NCBI RefSeq assembly: GCF_900188335.1
Contig: NZ_FZOY01000003.1
Span: 186,001-250,000 of the forward strand
Source of the DNA: Tropicimonas sediminicola
GTDB taxonomy: Bacteria; Pseudomonadota; Alphaproteobacteria; Rhodobacterales; Rhodobacteraceae
Reading direction: 5' to 3'
Length of the DNA stretch: 64,000 nucleotides
Shown here: positions 63,320-64,000 of the stretch, one piece after another
Layout: each line of letters starts with the position of its first letter
Position numbering within the stretch: the first letter of the stretch is position 1
Translations under genes and position numbers: made by a program
Notes under the pieces: generated by a model
What the model was told of the DNA's origin: nothing
The model's database searches: none
The model's input: only the letters and a program-made list of their open reading frames with translations

Positions 63320-64000
63320 ATGAGCGGATTGCTGGCACTTCTGGACGACGTGGCCGCGCTGGCCAAGGTGGCGGCGACCTCGATCGACGACGTGGCGAGC
63401 CAGGCGGTCAAGACCACGGCCAAGGTCGCGGGCGGGGTGATCGACGACGCGGCCAAGGCGGGCGCCAAGGCGGCGGGCGCGGTGATCGACGACGCGGCGG
63501 TGACGCCGAAATACACCATGGGATTCCCGGCGGCGCGCGAGCTGCCGATCGTCGGGAGGATCGCCTGGGGCTCGATCCGCAACAAGCTGCTGGTGCTGCT
63601 GCCGGCGGCGCTGGTCCTGAGCAACTTCGCGCCCTGGCTCATCGTGCCGCTGCTGATGCTGGGCGGGGGCTACCTGTGTTTCGAGGGCGCCGAGAAGATC
63701 CTGCACGCGCTGATGCCGCACAGGGAGCACGACACCCACGGCGACACCCCCGAAGATCCCACGCACCTGGAGGAAAGCCGGGTCGCGGGCGCGATCAAGA
63801 CCGATTTCATCCTCTCGGCGGAGATCATGACGATCGCGCTCTCGGCGATCCCGGAATCGGGATTCTGGACCGAGGCGCTGACGCTGGCGCTGGTGGCGGT
63901 CGGCATCACGGTGTTGGTCTACGGCTCTGTGGCGCTGATCGTGAAGGCCGACGATATCGGACTGCTGATGGCCCAGCGGGGACGGCTCGGCCTGACCCGG
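63320..64000 (+). CDS. DUF808 family protein, 3' truncated
   Basis: The right edge cuts this gene. The visible 227 residues are a DUF808 (YedI-like) membrane protein. N-terminus MSGLLALLDDVAALAKVAATS, two internal GVIDDAA/GAVIDDAA repeats, then TPKYTMGFPAARELPIVGRIA, all typical. Helices follow, and a charged His/Asp-rich loop (REHDTHGDTPEDPTH) precedes further helices. Function is unknown in the family. GAGG precedes the ATG at 63320. The stop codon lies beyond the window. Confidence 0.92.
   Translation, partial: MSGLLALLDDVAALAKVAATSIDDVASQAVKTTAKVAGGVIDDAAKAGAKAAGAVIDDAAVTPKYTMGFPAARELPIVGRIAWGSIRNKLLVLLPAALVLSNFAPWLIVPLLMLGGGYLCFEGAEKILHALMPHREHDTHGDTPEDPTHLEESRVAGAIKTDFILSAEIMTIALSAIPESGFWTEALTLALVAVGITVLVYGSVALIVKADDIGLLMAQRGRLGLTR

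Overview
The window looks like chromosomal DNA of a marine Rhodobacteraceae (alphaproteobacterium). It is GC-rich and densely coded. It carries an IscR/Suf operon of the rhodobacterial type, TRAP and TAXI transport proteins, valine-catabolism genes (mmsA, mmsB, acyl-CoA dehydrogenase), RTX proteins and a VPLPA-CTERM-like anchored protein. No phage, insertion sequence or CRISPR array was seen. The assignment rests on gene content and protein style, not on a marker-gene comparison.

Region 1 (1-12.1 kb). A truncated DUF2955 membrane protein, an HD hydrolase and an alpha/beta hydrolase precede a long Fe-S assembly operon: iscR, a NifS/IscS-type cysteine desulfurase, sufB, sufC, sufD and sufS. Five non-Suf genes lie inside it: a pyruvyl-transferase-like protein, a YbjQ protein, a small membrane protein and two YIP1 membrane proteins. 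IscR lacks the classical three-cysteine motif. A tRNA-Arg(CCG) closes the region.

Region 2 (12.1-22.8 kb). Just after the tRNA the base composition drops by eye. This stretch holds a PQQ-type sugar dehydrogenase with a dihaem cytochrome c, a GntR regulator and a second cytochrome c. A GST follows, then an operon for a tripartite TRAP transporter, an amidase, a tiny membrane protein and a D-2-hydroxyacid dehydrogenase, which reads as uptake and processing of an organic acid or amide.

Region 3 (22.8-31.5 kb). Two RTX proteins face tail to tail, 9 bp apart: an 808-residue SGNH/GDSL hydrolase embedded between calcium-binding repeats, and a 1735-residue protein with an unrecognised helical N-terminal region followed by over 1100 residues rich in RTX repeats. 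No type I secretion genes are in the window. This pair is the least explained part of the sequence.

Region 4 (31.5-42.5 kb). A TAXI protein with a membrane tail, an MFS carrier, a DUF924 protein, dihydrolipoyl dehydrogenase, a surface-anchored protein, uvrA, two small secreted proteins and a periplasmic DsrE-like protein. A 30-bp perfect palindrome follows uvrA.

Region 5 (42.5-64 kb). A three-gene valine operon (mmsB, a 3-hydroxyisobutyryl-CoA hydrolase-like gene, acyl-CoA dehydrogenase) lies behind a clear inverted-repeat operator. Next come an Hsp70-like gene, an L,D-transpeptidase, a DUF2161 nuclease-fold gene, a GCS2 ligase, cstA, two HupE-like genes, an exported amidohydrolase, a low-GC orphan membrane gene, a glycosyltransferase/sulfotransferase/glycosyltransferase cluster, a cytochrome c, mmsA with a divergent LysR gene, a CBS protein, coaD and a truncated DUF808 gene. 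Interspersed palindromic repeats of one family sit at about 3.05, 45.87 and 48.7 kb.
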